From: Cellulophaga fucicola
GTDB taxonomy: Bacteria; Bacteroidota; Bacteroidia; Flavobacteriales; Flavobacteriaceae
Assembly (NCBI RefSeq): GCF_900119145.1
Contig: NZ_FPIY01000009.1
Coordinates: forward strand, 1 to 55,372
Length of the DNA stretch: 55,372 nt
Reading direction: 5' to 3'
The position numbers were made by a program, and so were the translations under genes. The notes under the pieces were generated by a model that worked only from the letters and a program-made list of their open reading frames with translations, was not told the origin of the DNA and did not search any database. Positions 1-8,188 of this stretch are shown here, one piece after another. Position 1 is the first letter of the stretch. Each line of letters opens with the position of its first letter.

Positions 1-2403
1 GTGACTGCTGGTGCTGATGGTGGTGCTTTTTATGATGATGCAACACTACAAACTAATATTGCTAACAATACAACTGCAATTACAGCTGAAACTACAAGGG
101 CTACAGCAGCAGAAAATGCTATTCAGGCTGATGTTGATGCGAATGAAACGGCAGCAACTAACGCTATTAATGCAGTACAAACAGATGTTGATACAAACGA
201 AGCTGATGCCGATGCTGCTATTGCTGCGGCAAACACGGCAATCGCTTTAAAAGAAGATGCTGCTAACAAATCGACTAACGTTGCACTCGGAACTTCAGAT
301 GTTGACTTCCCTACTCAAAATGCAGTAAAAACATATGTAGATGCACAAGTTGCTGGATCTACGCAAGTAATTGTAAGTACTGATGCAGACAACGATGTTA
401 CTGCTGGTGCTGATGGTGGTGCTTTTTACGATGATGCCGCTTTACAAACTAACATTGCTAATAACACAACTGCTATCACTGCAGAAACAGCAAGAGCTAC
501 AGCTGCAGAAAACGCTATTCAAGCTGATGTTGATGCTAATGAAACAGCAGCAACTAATGCTATAAATGCAGTACAAACAGATGTAGACACAAACGAAGCT
601 GATGCAGATGCTGCTATCGCTTTAAAAGAAGATGCTACTAATAAATCAACTAACGTTGCACTTGGAACTTCAGATGATGCATTCCCAACACAAAATGCAG
701 TTAAAACTTATGTAGATGCGCAAGTTGCTGGATCTACACAAGTAATTGTAAGTACTGATGCAGACAACGATGTAACTGCTGGTGCTGATGGTGGTGCTTT
801 TTATGATGATGCCGCCTTACAAACTAACATTGCTAATAACACAACTGCAATTACAGCAGAAACAACAAGAGCTACAGCTGCAGAAAATGCTATTCAGGCT
901 GATGTTGATGCTAATGAAACAGCAGCAACTAATGCTATAAATGCAGTACAAACAGATGTAGACACAAACGAAGCTGATGCAGATGCTGCTATCGCTTTAA
1001 AAGAAGATGCTACTAATAAATCAACTAACGTTGCACTTGGAACTTCAGATGATGCATTCCCAACACAAAATGCAGTTAAAACTTATGTAGATGCGCAAGT
1101 TGCTGGATCTACACAAGTAATTGTAAGTACTGATGCAGACAACGATGTGACTGCTGGTGCTGATGGTGGTGCTTTTTATGATGATGCTGCACTACAAACA
1201 AATATTGCGAACAATACAACTGCTATCACCGCAGAAACTACAAGAGCTACGGCTGCAGAAAATGCTATTCAGGCTGATGTTGATGCTAATGAAACAACAG
1301 CAACTAATGCAATAAATACAGTACAAACAGATGTAGATACTAACGAAGCTGATGCAGATGCTGCTATTGCTGCGGCAAACACGGCAATCGCTCTAAAAGA
1401 AGATGCTGCTAATAAATCAACTAATGTTGCTTTAGGAACTTCGGATGATGCATTCCCTACTCAGAATGCAGTTAAAACTTATGTAGATACACAAGTTCTT
1501 GCTTCTGATCAAATTATAGTAAGTACTGATGTAGACAACGATGTGACTGCTGGTGCTGATGGTGGTGCTTTTTATGATGATGCCGCTTTACAAACTAATA
1601 TTGCTAACAATACAACTGCAATCACCGCAGAAACTACAAGAGCTACTGCTGCAGAAAATGCTATTCAGGCTGATGTAGACGCGAATGAAACAGCAGCAAC
1701 TAATGCAATAAATACAGTACAAACAGATGTAAATACTAACGAAGCTGATGCAGATGCTGCTATTGCTGCGGCAAACACGGCAATCGCTCTAAAAGAAGAT
1801 GCTGCTAATAAATCAGCTAACGTTGCACTTGGAACTTCGGATGATGCATTCCCAACACAAAATGCAGTTAAAACTTATGTAGATGCGCAAGTTCTTGCTT
1901 CTGATCAAATTATTGTAAGTACTGATGCGGATAACGATGTTACTGCTGGTGCTGATGGTGGTGCTTTTTACGATGATGCCGCTTTACAAACTAACATTGC
2001 TAATAACACAACTGCTATCACCGCAGAAACTACAAGAGCTACGGCTGCAGAAAATGCTATTCAGGCTGATGTAGACGCGAATGAAACAGCAGCAACTAAT
2101 GCTATAAATGCAGTACAAACAGATGTAAATACTAACGAAGCTGATGCAGATGCTGCTATTGCCTTAAAGGAAGATGCTGCTAATAAATCTGATGCTGTAG
2201 ATTTAGGAGACACTACTCCTTCAGCAACGTTATTCCCTACTCAGAATGCAGTAAAGACCTATGTTGACACTCAGATTAGTGGAATTATAGGAGGTAGTGT
2301 AACTACTTTAAGTCAGAATAACACATCTGGAGTTATTAGCTATGTAAACGAATCTGCAGTTACACAAACTGCAGACGTTATATCTACAGACGCAAACAAT
2401 GAT
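1..2403 (+). repeat. In-frame tandem repeat array, about six 375/396-bp units
   Basis: Units begin near 1, 397, 772, 1147, 1543 and 1939, each at the codon before ACTGCTGGTGCTGATGG; a degenerate seventh start lies near 2404. Unit lengths are 396, 375, 375, 396 and 396 bp, with a longer last unit of about 465 bp. The 21-bp difference removes or adds seven residues (AAANTAI). The stretches 523-773 and 898-1148 appear identical by eye, which indicates recent duplication or gene conversion. Confidence 0.9.
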
Positions 2404-2754
2404 GTAACACCAGGCACCGATGGTGGGGCTTTCTACAATAGTATGGTTAAAGCCATAGGAAAAGTAAATGCTTTAGGAATTGTAGTAAAAGGAACAACTG
2501 GTGTTACCGTAGTAAAACAAATAGGTCTTGGACATTACCGAGTAAACTTACCCGTAGGTACAGTTGCTGATGCAAATTACATTATTCAATTAAGTCAGCC
2601 TGGAAGAGGTGGTCTTGGTAATGATGATCCAGGAATTTCTTATAGCAATCAGACCGCAACTGGATTTGATGTTATTATGGGAGATAATGATAACGGAGGA
2701 ACAGACAGAGCAAGATTTGACTCAGAATTTATGTTTGTAATCCTTGATTTATAA
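1..2754 (+). CDS. Large repeat fibre/adhesin-like protein, C-terminal part (5' end outside window)
   Basis: The reading frame is open from the first base, and the apparent GTG start is a valine codon inside a repeat, so the N-terminus lies upstream of the window. The 917 visible residues are about six tandem copies of a 125- or 132-residue unit rich in Ala, Asp, Asn and Thr. Each copy carries LGTSD..FPTQNAVKTYVD and DNDVTAGADGGAFYDD. Heptad-like AENAIQADVDANE segments suggest a coiled-coil stalk. Residues of about 800-917 are non-repetitive and resemble a globular tip. Such repeats occur in phage tail-fibre-like and cell-surface proteins of flavobacteria. No T9SS sorting domain or membrane segment is visible at the C-terminus. 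It is followed by a secreted fibre-like protein and a T9SS cargo gene on the same strand. A surface role is inferred; the exact function is unknown. Confidence 0.8.
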   Translation: MTAGADGGAFYDDATLQTNIANNTTAITAETTRATAAENAIQADVDANETAATNAINAVQTDVDTNEADADAAIAAANTAIALKEDAANKSTNVALGTSDVDFPTQNAVKTYVDAQVAGSTQVIVSTDADNDVTAGADGGAFYDDAALQTNIANNTTAITAETARATAAENAIQADVDANETAATNAINAVQTDVDTNEADADAAIALKEDATNKSTNVALGTSDDAFPTQNAVKTYVDAQVAGSTQVIVSTDADNDVTAGADGGAFYDDAALQTNIANNTTAITAETTRATAAENAIQADVDANETAATNAINAVQTDVDTNEADADAAIALKEDATNKSTNVALGTSDDAFPTQNAVKTYVDAQVAGSTQVIVSTDADNDVTAGADGGAFYDDAALQTNIANNTTAITAETTRATAAENAIQADVDANETTATNAINTVQTDVDTNEADADAAIAAANTAIALKEDAANKSTNVALGTSDDAFPTQNAVKTYVDTQVLASDQIIVSTDVDNDVTAGADGGAFYDDAALQTNIANNTTAITAETTRATAAENAIQADVDANETAATNAINTVQTDVNTNEADADAAIAAANTAIALKEDAANKSANVALGTSDDAFPTQNAVKTYVDAQVLASDQIIVSTDADNDVTAGADGGAFYDDAALQTNIANNTTAITAETTRATAAENAIQADVDANETAATNAINAVQTDVNTNEADADAAIALKEDAANKSDAVDLGDTTPSATLFPTQNAVKTYVDTQISGIIGGSVTTLSQNNTSGVISYVNESAVTQTADVISTDANNDVTPGTDGGAFYNSMVKAIGKVNALGIVVKGTTGVTVVKQIGLGHYRVNLPVGTVADANYIIQLSQPGRGGLGNDDPGISYSNQTATGFDVIMGDNDNGGTDRARFDSEFMFVILDL

Positions 2755-2874
2755 GAGAGCATCAACCTTTATTATTAAAATAAATTTTAACCCTTAAAAC
2801 AATCAATTTATAAAAAAAACAAAAATCGAGTTACTTTTTAGTTCCCCAAGTAATTCATCAAATTAAACAAACAT

Positions 2875-2970
2875 CTATACACTTTGTTGGTAACCAAACA
2901 CAACAACCAATACCAACAACTAATATGCTGATATCTAACCAATAAAACATATTAAGAAATAAGTGTATAG
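2875..2970 (+). promoter_or_regulatory. Nested inverted repeats in the leader of the secreted fibre-like gene
   Basis: CTATACACTT at 2875-2884 is exactly complementary to AAGTGTATAG at 2961-2970. Inside it, GTTGGT (2886-2891) can pair with ACCAAC (2912-2917). The second outer arm ends 18 bases before the ATG at 2989. The sequence supports a possible long-range RNA fold or protein-binding sites; function is not known. The rest of 2755-2988 is AT-rich and holds no gene that I can see. Confidence 0.35.
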
Positions 2971-2988
2971 TACAAAACCAAAAATTTA

Positions 2989-3915
2989 ATGAAGATGAAA
3001 AAACAAATTTTACCACTTATGCTTTTAGCTCCTTTACTAAATTGCTTCGCCCAAATAGATGCAAATTTATTGTTAGGATTGACCTCAGCAACAACTACTG
3101 AAATGAATGCCATTACGGGATCTTTAGAGGGTTCTATTTTGTATAATTCTACAGAAAAAAGAATGTACCTCTACAATGCTAGCAATTGGGAAAAAATTCC
3201 TGATATAACTGATTTATTACCCCCTACATTTACTGAGGGCTCTATATTGTTTGCTAACACATCTGGAGCACCAGATGAAGATAATAATCAAATATTTTGG
3301 GACAGTACAAATAATAGACTAGGAATTGGAACTAATACTCCAACAAACAAAGTACAAGTTACTGGAGCTATAAGAAGTGCTGGTTTATTAAATAGTGATG
3401 GCAACCAAGGTGAACCGTCATTTAGATTTAATGGAGATACCGATACAGGTATGTACAGAACTGCTACCAACGAACTTAATTTTAGTGTAGGTAACAAGGA
3501 GGCTATTCGTATAGACAAATACAGCTCAACCAACTCCCAAGTTTTAATTAGTGAACGCCTAGGTATTGGTTTTGATTTACCTGAAGATGCAGCTTACACA
3601 GGAGTCGATGCTAACTCAACTTTAGACGTTAAAGGTTCTGTGTCAACTGCAATAGATGTTACAACAGGAGACTTAACGTTAGACGACACCCATCACACTA
3701 TAATTTTAGGGGGAGCTCATAATATAACATTACCTGACGCATCTACCTGTAAAGGCAGAATATATATTATTAAAAACCCAATACTTTTTGGCCTTGGAAT
3801 AACAGCAAATATAAGTACTTACAAAAGTTTATTAGGCTTAAATGTAAGCCTAATACTTAGTCAAAAAACAATTTGGTTACAAAGTGATGGAACCGATTGG
3901 CAACAAATACAATAA
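2989..3915 (+). CDS. Secreted tail-fibre-like surface protein
   Basis: This 308-residue protein starts with a basic n-region, a hydrophobic core and an Ala/Gln cleavage region at about residue 21, so it is probably exported. The middle contains LGIGTNTPTNKVQVTG and SFRFNGDTDTGMYR, motifs typical of tail-fibre-like modules found before S74-type peptidase domains, although no S74 domain follows. The C-terminal part, with ITLPDASTCKGR and WLQSDGTDWQQIQ, is a pattern I associate with flavobacterial extracellular proteins. The next gene starts only two bases after the stop codon, indicating co-translation with a T9SS cargo protein. A structural or adhesive role on the cell surface is inferred, not shown. 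Confidence 0.75.
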   Translation: MKMKKQILPLMLLAPLLNCFAQIDANLLLGLTSATTTEMNAITGSLEGSILYNSTEKRMYLYNASNWEKIPDITDLLPPTFTEGSILFANTSGAPDEDNNQIFWDSTNNRLGIGTNTPTNKVQVTGAIRSAGLLNSDGNQGEPSFRFNGDTDTGMYRTATNELNFSVGNKEAIRIDKYSSTNSQVLISERLGIGFDLPEDAAYTGVDANSTLDVKGSVSTAIDVTTGDLTLDDTHHTIILGGAHNITLPDASTCKGRIYIIKNPILFGLGITANISTYKSLLGLNVSLILSQKTIWLQSDGTDWQQIQ

Positions 3916-3917
3916 CA

Positions 3918-5069
3918 ATGAAACACATACTTTTCTATATCGCTTTTTGCATTTCTAGCATAATTGTATCACAAAACGTGATACAAAATACGGGTAACCT
4001 CAAAATTTTCAATAATGGACAAATGGGTTTTCATATTGATTTGGCTAACGATGGAAATTTTGACCAAAACGAAGGTTTAGCTGGTTTTTACAGCGATGAT
4101 ACTAGAACAATTTCGGGTGCTTTTAAACCAATTTTTAATGATGTAGAAATTGTAGTAACTAATGACTTATTTTTAGATGTTGCTATGGGGGTTACTAATA
4201 ATAGTAATTTTATTTTAGGAGATGTAGTTACTCCAAGAAACCAATTAGACATCACTTTAGATTATATAAATAATGCTTTTTATAATGGCGAAAACAATTT
4301 AAATAAAGTAGATGGTTATGTATCTATAGCCAATAAACAAGATTTTATTTTTCCTGTGGGAGATATAGATAAAATTAGACCCTTGCAATTAGAGTCTGAG
4401 AGCTCTAACAATATGGCTAGCAGTGCCTATTTTTATGAGGATCCTAATTCTCCATCAACCTTTACAAATACATTTAACACAGATACCAAAGCCGATATTT
4501 TAACAGCTGTGAGCACCTATGAATTTTGGGATTTAGATGCCGACACAACCTCTAAAGTAACACTACGTTGGGATACAGATAGTACTATTGAAAACTTTGT
4601 AGATGTTATTGAAGATATAAGAATAGTTGGCTGGAATAAAGCTCTTAATATATGGGAAAACTTAGGCAATACTGCAATGGCAGGAAATTTTGATTCGGGT
4701 TATGTTACGTCTGATTCTTTTATAGCAAACGATTATGAAATTATTACTTTTGGTACAAGTTTATCTGCAGATAGCGTAAACTTTGACAATTATTTTGTTT
4801 CTCCTAATAATGATGGAGTAAACGATTTTCTTTATTTTGAATCTATTTCTTTATCTCCCGACAATAATAACTTAAAAATCTACAACAGATGGGGAAGGGT
4901 TGTATACAATAAAGAAGGATACAACAATACTTTTGGTGGCATTGCGAATGTAAAAGGTGTTGTTACTGATGGTAATGCATTGCCAGATGGCGTTTATTTT
5001 TACGTATTAAATCTAAGAGATATAAGTATAAAGCATCAAGGATATATTTATTTAGGATATCAGAATTAA
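3918..5069 (+). CDS. Secreted protein with T9SS type B sorting (gliding-motility-associated) C-terminal domain
   Basis: The preferred start is the ATG at 3918, two bases after the upstream stop; it directly begins a signal peptide (MKHILFYIAFCISSIIVS). An upstream in-frame codon at 3897 would add residues inside the neighbouring gene and spoil the signal peptide. The protein is 383 residues. From about residue 288 it carries VSPNNDGVNDFL, LKIYNRWGRVVY and LPDGVYFYVLNL, the hallmarks of the type B (CHU_C/TIGR04131-like) sorting domain that directs proteins through T9SS. The central region has no domain I recognise. It is most likely an exported surface or gliding-associated protein in the same operon as the fibre-like gene upstream. 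Confidence 0.85.
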   Translation: MKHILFYIAFCISSIIVSQNVIQNTGNLKIFNNGQMGFHIDLANDGNFDQNEGLAGFYSDDTRTISGAFKPIFNDVEIVVTNDLFLDVAMGVTNNSNFILGDVVTPRNQLDITLDYINNAFYNGENNLNKVDGYVSIANKQDFIFPVGDIDKIRPLQLESESSNNMASSAYFYEDPNSPSTFTNTFNTDTKADILTAVSTYEFWDLDADTTSKVTLRWDTDSTIENFVDVIEDIRIVGWNKALNIWENLGNTAMAGNFDSGYVTSDSFIANDYEIITFGTSLSADSVNFDNYFVSPNNDGVNDFLYFESISLSPDNNNLKIYNRWGRVVYNKEGYNNTFGGIANVKGVVTDGNALPDGVYFYVLNLRDISIKHQGYIYLGYQN

Positions 5070-5076
5070 TAATATG

Positions 5077-5084
5077 TATTTTTG
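5077..5084 (+). promoter_or_regulatory. Candidate -7 box (TATTTTTG) for the acetyltransferase gene
   Basis: TATTTTTG matches the Bacteroidota TAnnTTTG element. It lies 18 bases before the ATG at 5103 and overlaps a TTG codon at 5082 that might otherwise be chosen as the start. No convincing -33 element is visible. Confidence 0.45.
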
Positions 5085-5102
5085 TTACATAGCATTGATT
5101 TT

Positions 5103-5558
5103 ATGACAACGCACAACAACCTTGTTTTTAAACTAATTTCACCTAAAGAAACCTACCCAATAAGACACGCTATTTTAAGAGCAGGAAAACCTTTGGCTTC
5201 TTGCAAGTTTGATGGAGATGATCTTGGTACAACTTTACATATTGGAACATACCAAAATACCAATTTAGTTGGTGTTGCAACTTTGTTAAACGCAAAAAAC
5301 ACAGAATTAGAAGATGTTGTTTCTTATCAACTTAGAGGTATGGCTATAAGAGAAGATCAGCAAGGAAAAGGTCTAGGTAAAAAAATTATTAATTACGCTG
5401 AAACAATTTTACAGGAAAAGCACGTTTTACTATTGTGGATGAATGCTAGAGAAAGTGCAATTCCCTTTTACGAAAATTGCGGATACACTAAAAGTGGCCG
5501 CATATTTGATATACAAAAGGTAGGACCACATGTAGTTATGTTTAAAAAGTTAAAATAA
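5103..5558 (+). CDS. GNAT-family N-acetyltransferase
   Basis: This 151-residue protein carries the acetyl-CoA pyrophosphate-binding motif A of the GNAT fold, RGMAIREDQQGKGLGKK, at about residues 78-95. It ends with a typical AIPFYENCGYTKSG motif B region. The ATG at 5103 is preferred because a TTG at 5082 lies inside a promoter-like box. The substrate cannot be deduced; relatives acetylate small molecules or protein N-termini. The next gene begins five bases after the stop, so it is probably co-transcribed with the M15 peptidase. Confidence 0.85.
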   Translation: MTTHNNLVFKLISPKETYPIRHAILRAGKPLASCKFDGDDLGTTLHIGTYQNTNLVGVATLLNAKNTELEDVVSYQLRGMAIREDQQGKGLGKKIINYAETILQEKHVLLLWMNARESAIPFYENCGYTKSGRIFDIQKVGPHVVMFKKLK

Positions 5559-5563
5559 GAGTT

Positions 5564-6304
5564 ATGCAAAGAAGATCATTTATTCTAAAAAGTGGAATTA
5601 TAGGTGCTGCCGCATTAACGGCGCCACATCTAATTTTTGCCCAAGATGAAGAAACAGAATATTCTGTATATGAATTAATGGGGCAAGCAGATATAGAATT
5701 ATATGGCAAAGACATAAACCTTAGAAAAGAAGCTTACGAAGCTTTTAAAAAGATGAAAGTAGCTGCTTACAGTGCTGGTATAGATTTAAAAATTGTATCT
5801 AGCTACAGAAACTTTAGAAGACAAGAAGGTATTTGGGAGCGCAAGTATATAAAATATACAGACAACCAAAACCTTAAACCATTAGATGCTATAGAAAAAA
5901 TAATAGAATACTCTACCATACCAGGTACAAGTAGACACCATTGGGGTACAGATATAGATATTATAGACGGATACCAAAAGACAAATGGAGATGTTTTAGT
6001 ACCTAGTAAATTTGAAGAAGGAGGACCTTTTAAAGAATTAAAGAAATGGATGGATGAAAACGCCAATGATTTTGGTTTTCATTTAGTTTACACCAACGAT
6101 AAAAAACGTAGAGGTTTTAAATACGAGCCTTGGCACTATAGCTACGCCCCTATTTCTAAACCTATGCTAGAGCAATTTAGAGGCAAAAACATTATGCGAT
6201 TAATACAAGAACAGGAGCTTTTAGGTAGTGAACATTTTACTGCTGGCTTTTTAAGATCTTATATCGTAAATAACATTTTAGACATTAATCCAGATCTTTT
6301 ATAA
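5564..6304 (+). CDS. M15-family D-alanyl-D-alanine carboxypeptidase-like protein with Tat-type signal
   Basis: The 246-residue product begins with a twin-arginine-like leader (QRRSFILKSG followed by a hydrophobic Ala-rich segment, cleavage near residue 26). The zinc-binding motifs of the VanY/DacB (M15) peptidases are present: SRHHWGTDID near residues 123-132 and EPWHYSY near 188-194, with SSYRNFRRQ upstream as the substrate-side motif. Members trim peptidoglycan stem peptides in the periplasm. A Tat signal is inferred from the RR pair only. It lies five bases downstream of the acetyltransferase gene. Confidence 0.88.
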   Translation: MQRRSFILKSGIIGAAALTAPHLIFAQDEETEYSVYELMGQADIELYGKDINLRKEAYEAFKKMKVAAYSAGIDLKIVSSYRNFRRQEGIWERKYIKYTDNQNLKPLDAIEKIIEYSTIPGTSRHHWGTDIDIIDGYQKTNGDVLVPSKFEEGGPFKELKKWMDENANDFGFHLVYTNDKKRRGFKYEPWHYSYAPISKPMLEQFRGKNIMRLIQEQELLGSEHFTAGFLRSYIVNNILDINPDLL

Positions 6305-6348
6305 CTCTTTTTGTATCTTGGATTTCACTAACCAAGACATAAACTATA

Positions 6349-7119
6349 ATGAGAAGAGGTGGCAATTGGAAAATAAGAATACTTATTGGTCTAGCTATTG
6401 TTGCATTTGCATACATACAACGCTGTAGCAATAAAGAAGAAAACCCATACACAGGTAGAGTCCAAAATATTAATATGGACGCCGACCAAGAAATTGCAAT
6501 TGGGCTACAAAGTTTACCACAAATAACAGAACAACATGGCGGTCTTTATCCAGATCAAAGCTTACAAAACCTTGTAGACGCTGTTGGTAATAAACTAGTA
6601 AAAAATAGCGTTGCAAAAGATACTCCTTACAAATACGAATTTCATTTACTTGCAGATGAAAACACTATAAATGCATTTGCCTTACCAGGCGGACAAATAT
6701 TTATTACCTATGCCCTATTCTCTAAGCTTAACGAGGCGCAATTAGCGGGTGTTTTGGGCCATGAAATTGGCCATGTAATTGGCAGACACTCAGCAGAAAG
6801 AATTGCAGATAGTAATTTTTGGCAAACCTTATCTACTGGCGCATCTGTTGGTGCAGATATGGGTGGTGTTGTAAATGGTATAGGTCAGAAAACATTACTT
6901 ACTAATGGTCGTGGAGACGAATTAGAGAGTGATGAATTGGGTGTTTTATTTATGATGCAATCTGGCTACAACCCAGAAGAAATGATAGAAGTAATGAAAA
7001 TCTTAAAAGCCGCTGCTGGTCCAAACAGACAACCTGAATTTCAAAGTACACACCCAGATCCAGAAAACAGAATTCAGAAAATTAAAGATGCCATAGCAAA
7101 ATATAGGAAAGGCAACTAA
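6349..7119 (+). CDS. M48-family metalloprotease, probable lipoprotein
   Basis: A hydrophobic N-terminal segment is followed by a cysteine (YIQRCSNK), which suggests a lipoprotein, although the lipobox is poor. The zinc motif HEIGH is at residues 138-142, followed by GRHSAER. The third ligand is probably E193 in ELESDELG. At 256 residues it resembles the envelope M48 proteases of the LoiP/BepA group, which degrade or help assemble misfolded outer-membrane proteins. The C-terminus has the family motif STHPDPENRI. It follows the M15 peptidase gene after 44 bases and may form an envelope-maintenance unit with it. Confidence 0.9.
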   Translation: MRRGGNWKIRILIGLAIVAFAYIQRCSNKEENPYTGRVQNINMDADQEIAIGLQSLPQITEQHGGLYPDQSLQNLVDAVGNKLVKNSVAKDTPYKYEFHLLADENTINAFALPGGQIFITYALFSKLNEAQLAGVLGHEIGHVIGRHSAERIADSNFWQTLSTGASVGADMGGVVNGIGQKTLLTNGRGDELESDELGVLFMMQSGYNPEEMIEVMKILKAAAGPNRQPEFQSTHPDPENRIQKIKDAIAKYRKGN

Positions 7120-7240
7120 CTATTCGATGAAATGTAATTTAATCTCGTTATTTTTATTTAGTTTTGTAGCACCCCAAATCCTAACTTATTGTTTTTAACC
7201 ATTATAGCTTTGAGAATACTAATTCTAAAAAAGAGACTAT

Positions 7241-7408
7241 ATGGGAAGGCTACTAGAATACAAGAAAATTTATTTAAGCGCATTTGACAATTGCAGACCA
7301 ATATTTGCTGTTATTTTATTAAAAGCATATTCGTTTTTTTGCTTTGCATTAATATCTATAACTGTTTATGCATTTTTATACAGAGCATTTACTGGTTTTA
7401 GATTCTAA
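7241..7408 (+). CDS. Very small single-pass membrane protein (DUF6747-like)
   Basis: An ATG at 7241 opens a 55-residue frame ending TAA at 7408. It begins MGRLLEYKKIYLSAFDN, has one hydrophobic segment (about residues 22-48) and ends YRAFTGFRF. Small flavobacterial proteins with a similar N-terminal KxIYLxAF and C-terminal YRxxTGFxF pattern have been grouped as DUF6747. I recall the pattern but cannot check the assignment. A strong hairpin terminator follows at 7456-7493, which supports a transcribed gene. Function is unknown. Confidence 0.6.
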   Translation: MGRLLEYKKIYLSAFDNCRPIFAVILLKAYSFFCFALISITVYAFLYRAFTGFRF

Positions 7409-7455
7409 AAAAACATACTTTTTATTTACGAGAACATTTACAAAGTATTACGTAT

Positions 7456-7493
7456 AAAAAAATCCCTTTGAACTTATCAAAGGGATTTTTTTT
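7456..7493. terminator. Bidirectional Rho-independent terminator
   Basis: AATCCCTTTGA (7461-7471) pairs perfectly with TCAAAGGGATT (7477-7487) around a five-base loop. A T-run lies on the right and an A-run on the left. It sits between the small membrane-protein gene on the plus strand and the ankyrin gene on the minus strand and can serve both. Confidence 0.85.
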
Positions 7494-7516
7494 AGCTGAT
7501 GATTGTTGGATGAACT

Positions 7517-7951
7517 CTACTTTCTTTTTTTATTCTTTCTTTTATTCTTTTTAGCTAACTTTTTTTCCTTTGCGGTTTTATCTAACAAAGCTAAAGATCC
7601 CTTTGCATTACACATTTCTGCATGCTTTACTATATCTCTCCCTTTATCACAAGTAACTCTAATATCTGCTCCATTAGCAATTAACAATTCTAAAATATCT
7701 ACTTTGTTATATCGCGCAGCAAATATTGCCGGCGTCATACCATTGGATTTTTTATTTACGTCTTCGCCAAACTCAATTAGCTTACGAACTGTTTCTATAT
7801 CGCCCTTCATAATAGCCATACAAAAAGGATTAACTTCTAATACCACACTTTCTGTTATACTAAAACTAGGTACTGTTGTGTTTACCTCTGCCTTTACTAC
7901 TGTTGTTGCCACTAATAAAGCAGCTGTCGCAACTAAAATTGATTTTTTCAT
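7517..7951 (-). CDS. Secreted ankyrin-repeat mini-protein (paralogue 1)
   Basis: This 144-residue protein has a signal peptide (MKKSILVATAALLVATTVVKA) and about three ankyrin repeats: NPFCMAIMKGDIETVRKL, GMTPAIFAARYNKVDILELL and a degenerate third. It ends in a very basic tail (KEKKLAKKNKRKNKKRK) not shared by its paralogues at 13660-14058 and 14248-14628. Ankyrin repeats bind proteins; here they would act in the periplasm or outside the cell. The leader just upstream of its ATG resembles that of the paralogues. No enzymatic motif is present and function is unknown. Confidence 0.85.
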   Translation of the reverse strand: MKKSILVATAALLVATTVVKAEVNTTVPSFSITESVVLEVNPFCMAIMKGDIETVRKLIEFGEDVNKKSNGMTPAIFAARYNKVDILELLIANGADIRVTCDKGRDIVKHAEMCNAKGSLALLDKTAKEKKLAKKNKRKNKKRK

Positions 7952-8161
7952 GATGATTGTTGTTTTTTGATTTAATTGATGAATTGTATTCTATAGTTAA
8001 AGACGCCCCTGGTTACATTATGTTTCAACAAATATTGATTATAACATAATTTTAACATTGCTTTTTGTTAACGATATCGTTTTAGTTAAAACCAATAGTT
8101 AATGCATTCTTAAAAATTAAAAAAAGAAACGTAGATACCTTAAAAACTTAATAAATGGTGC

Positions 8162-8169
8162 TATTTTTG
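8162..8169 (+). promoter_or_regulatory. Candidate -7 box (TATTTTTG) of gpmI
   Basis: TATTTTTG fits the Bacteroidota TAnnTTTG consensus and lies 19 bases before the gpmI ATG, inside the divergent region between ankyrin gene 1 and gpmI. Confidence 0.5.
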
Positions 8170-8188
8170 AGTAGCAAAAAATTTAAAG

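Noticed and set aside
1-2754. Reading the repeat protein as a phage tail fibre in a prophage
   Set aside because: No phage structural, integrase or lysis genes are nearby, and the neighbours are secreted T9SS-type proteins.
7503-7970. 155-residue plus-strand frame over ankyrin gene 1
   Set aside because: It is the complement of a clear ankyrin protein with a signal peptide and has no own motif.
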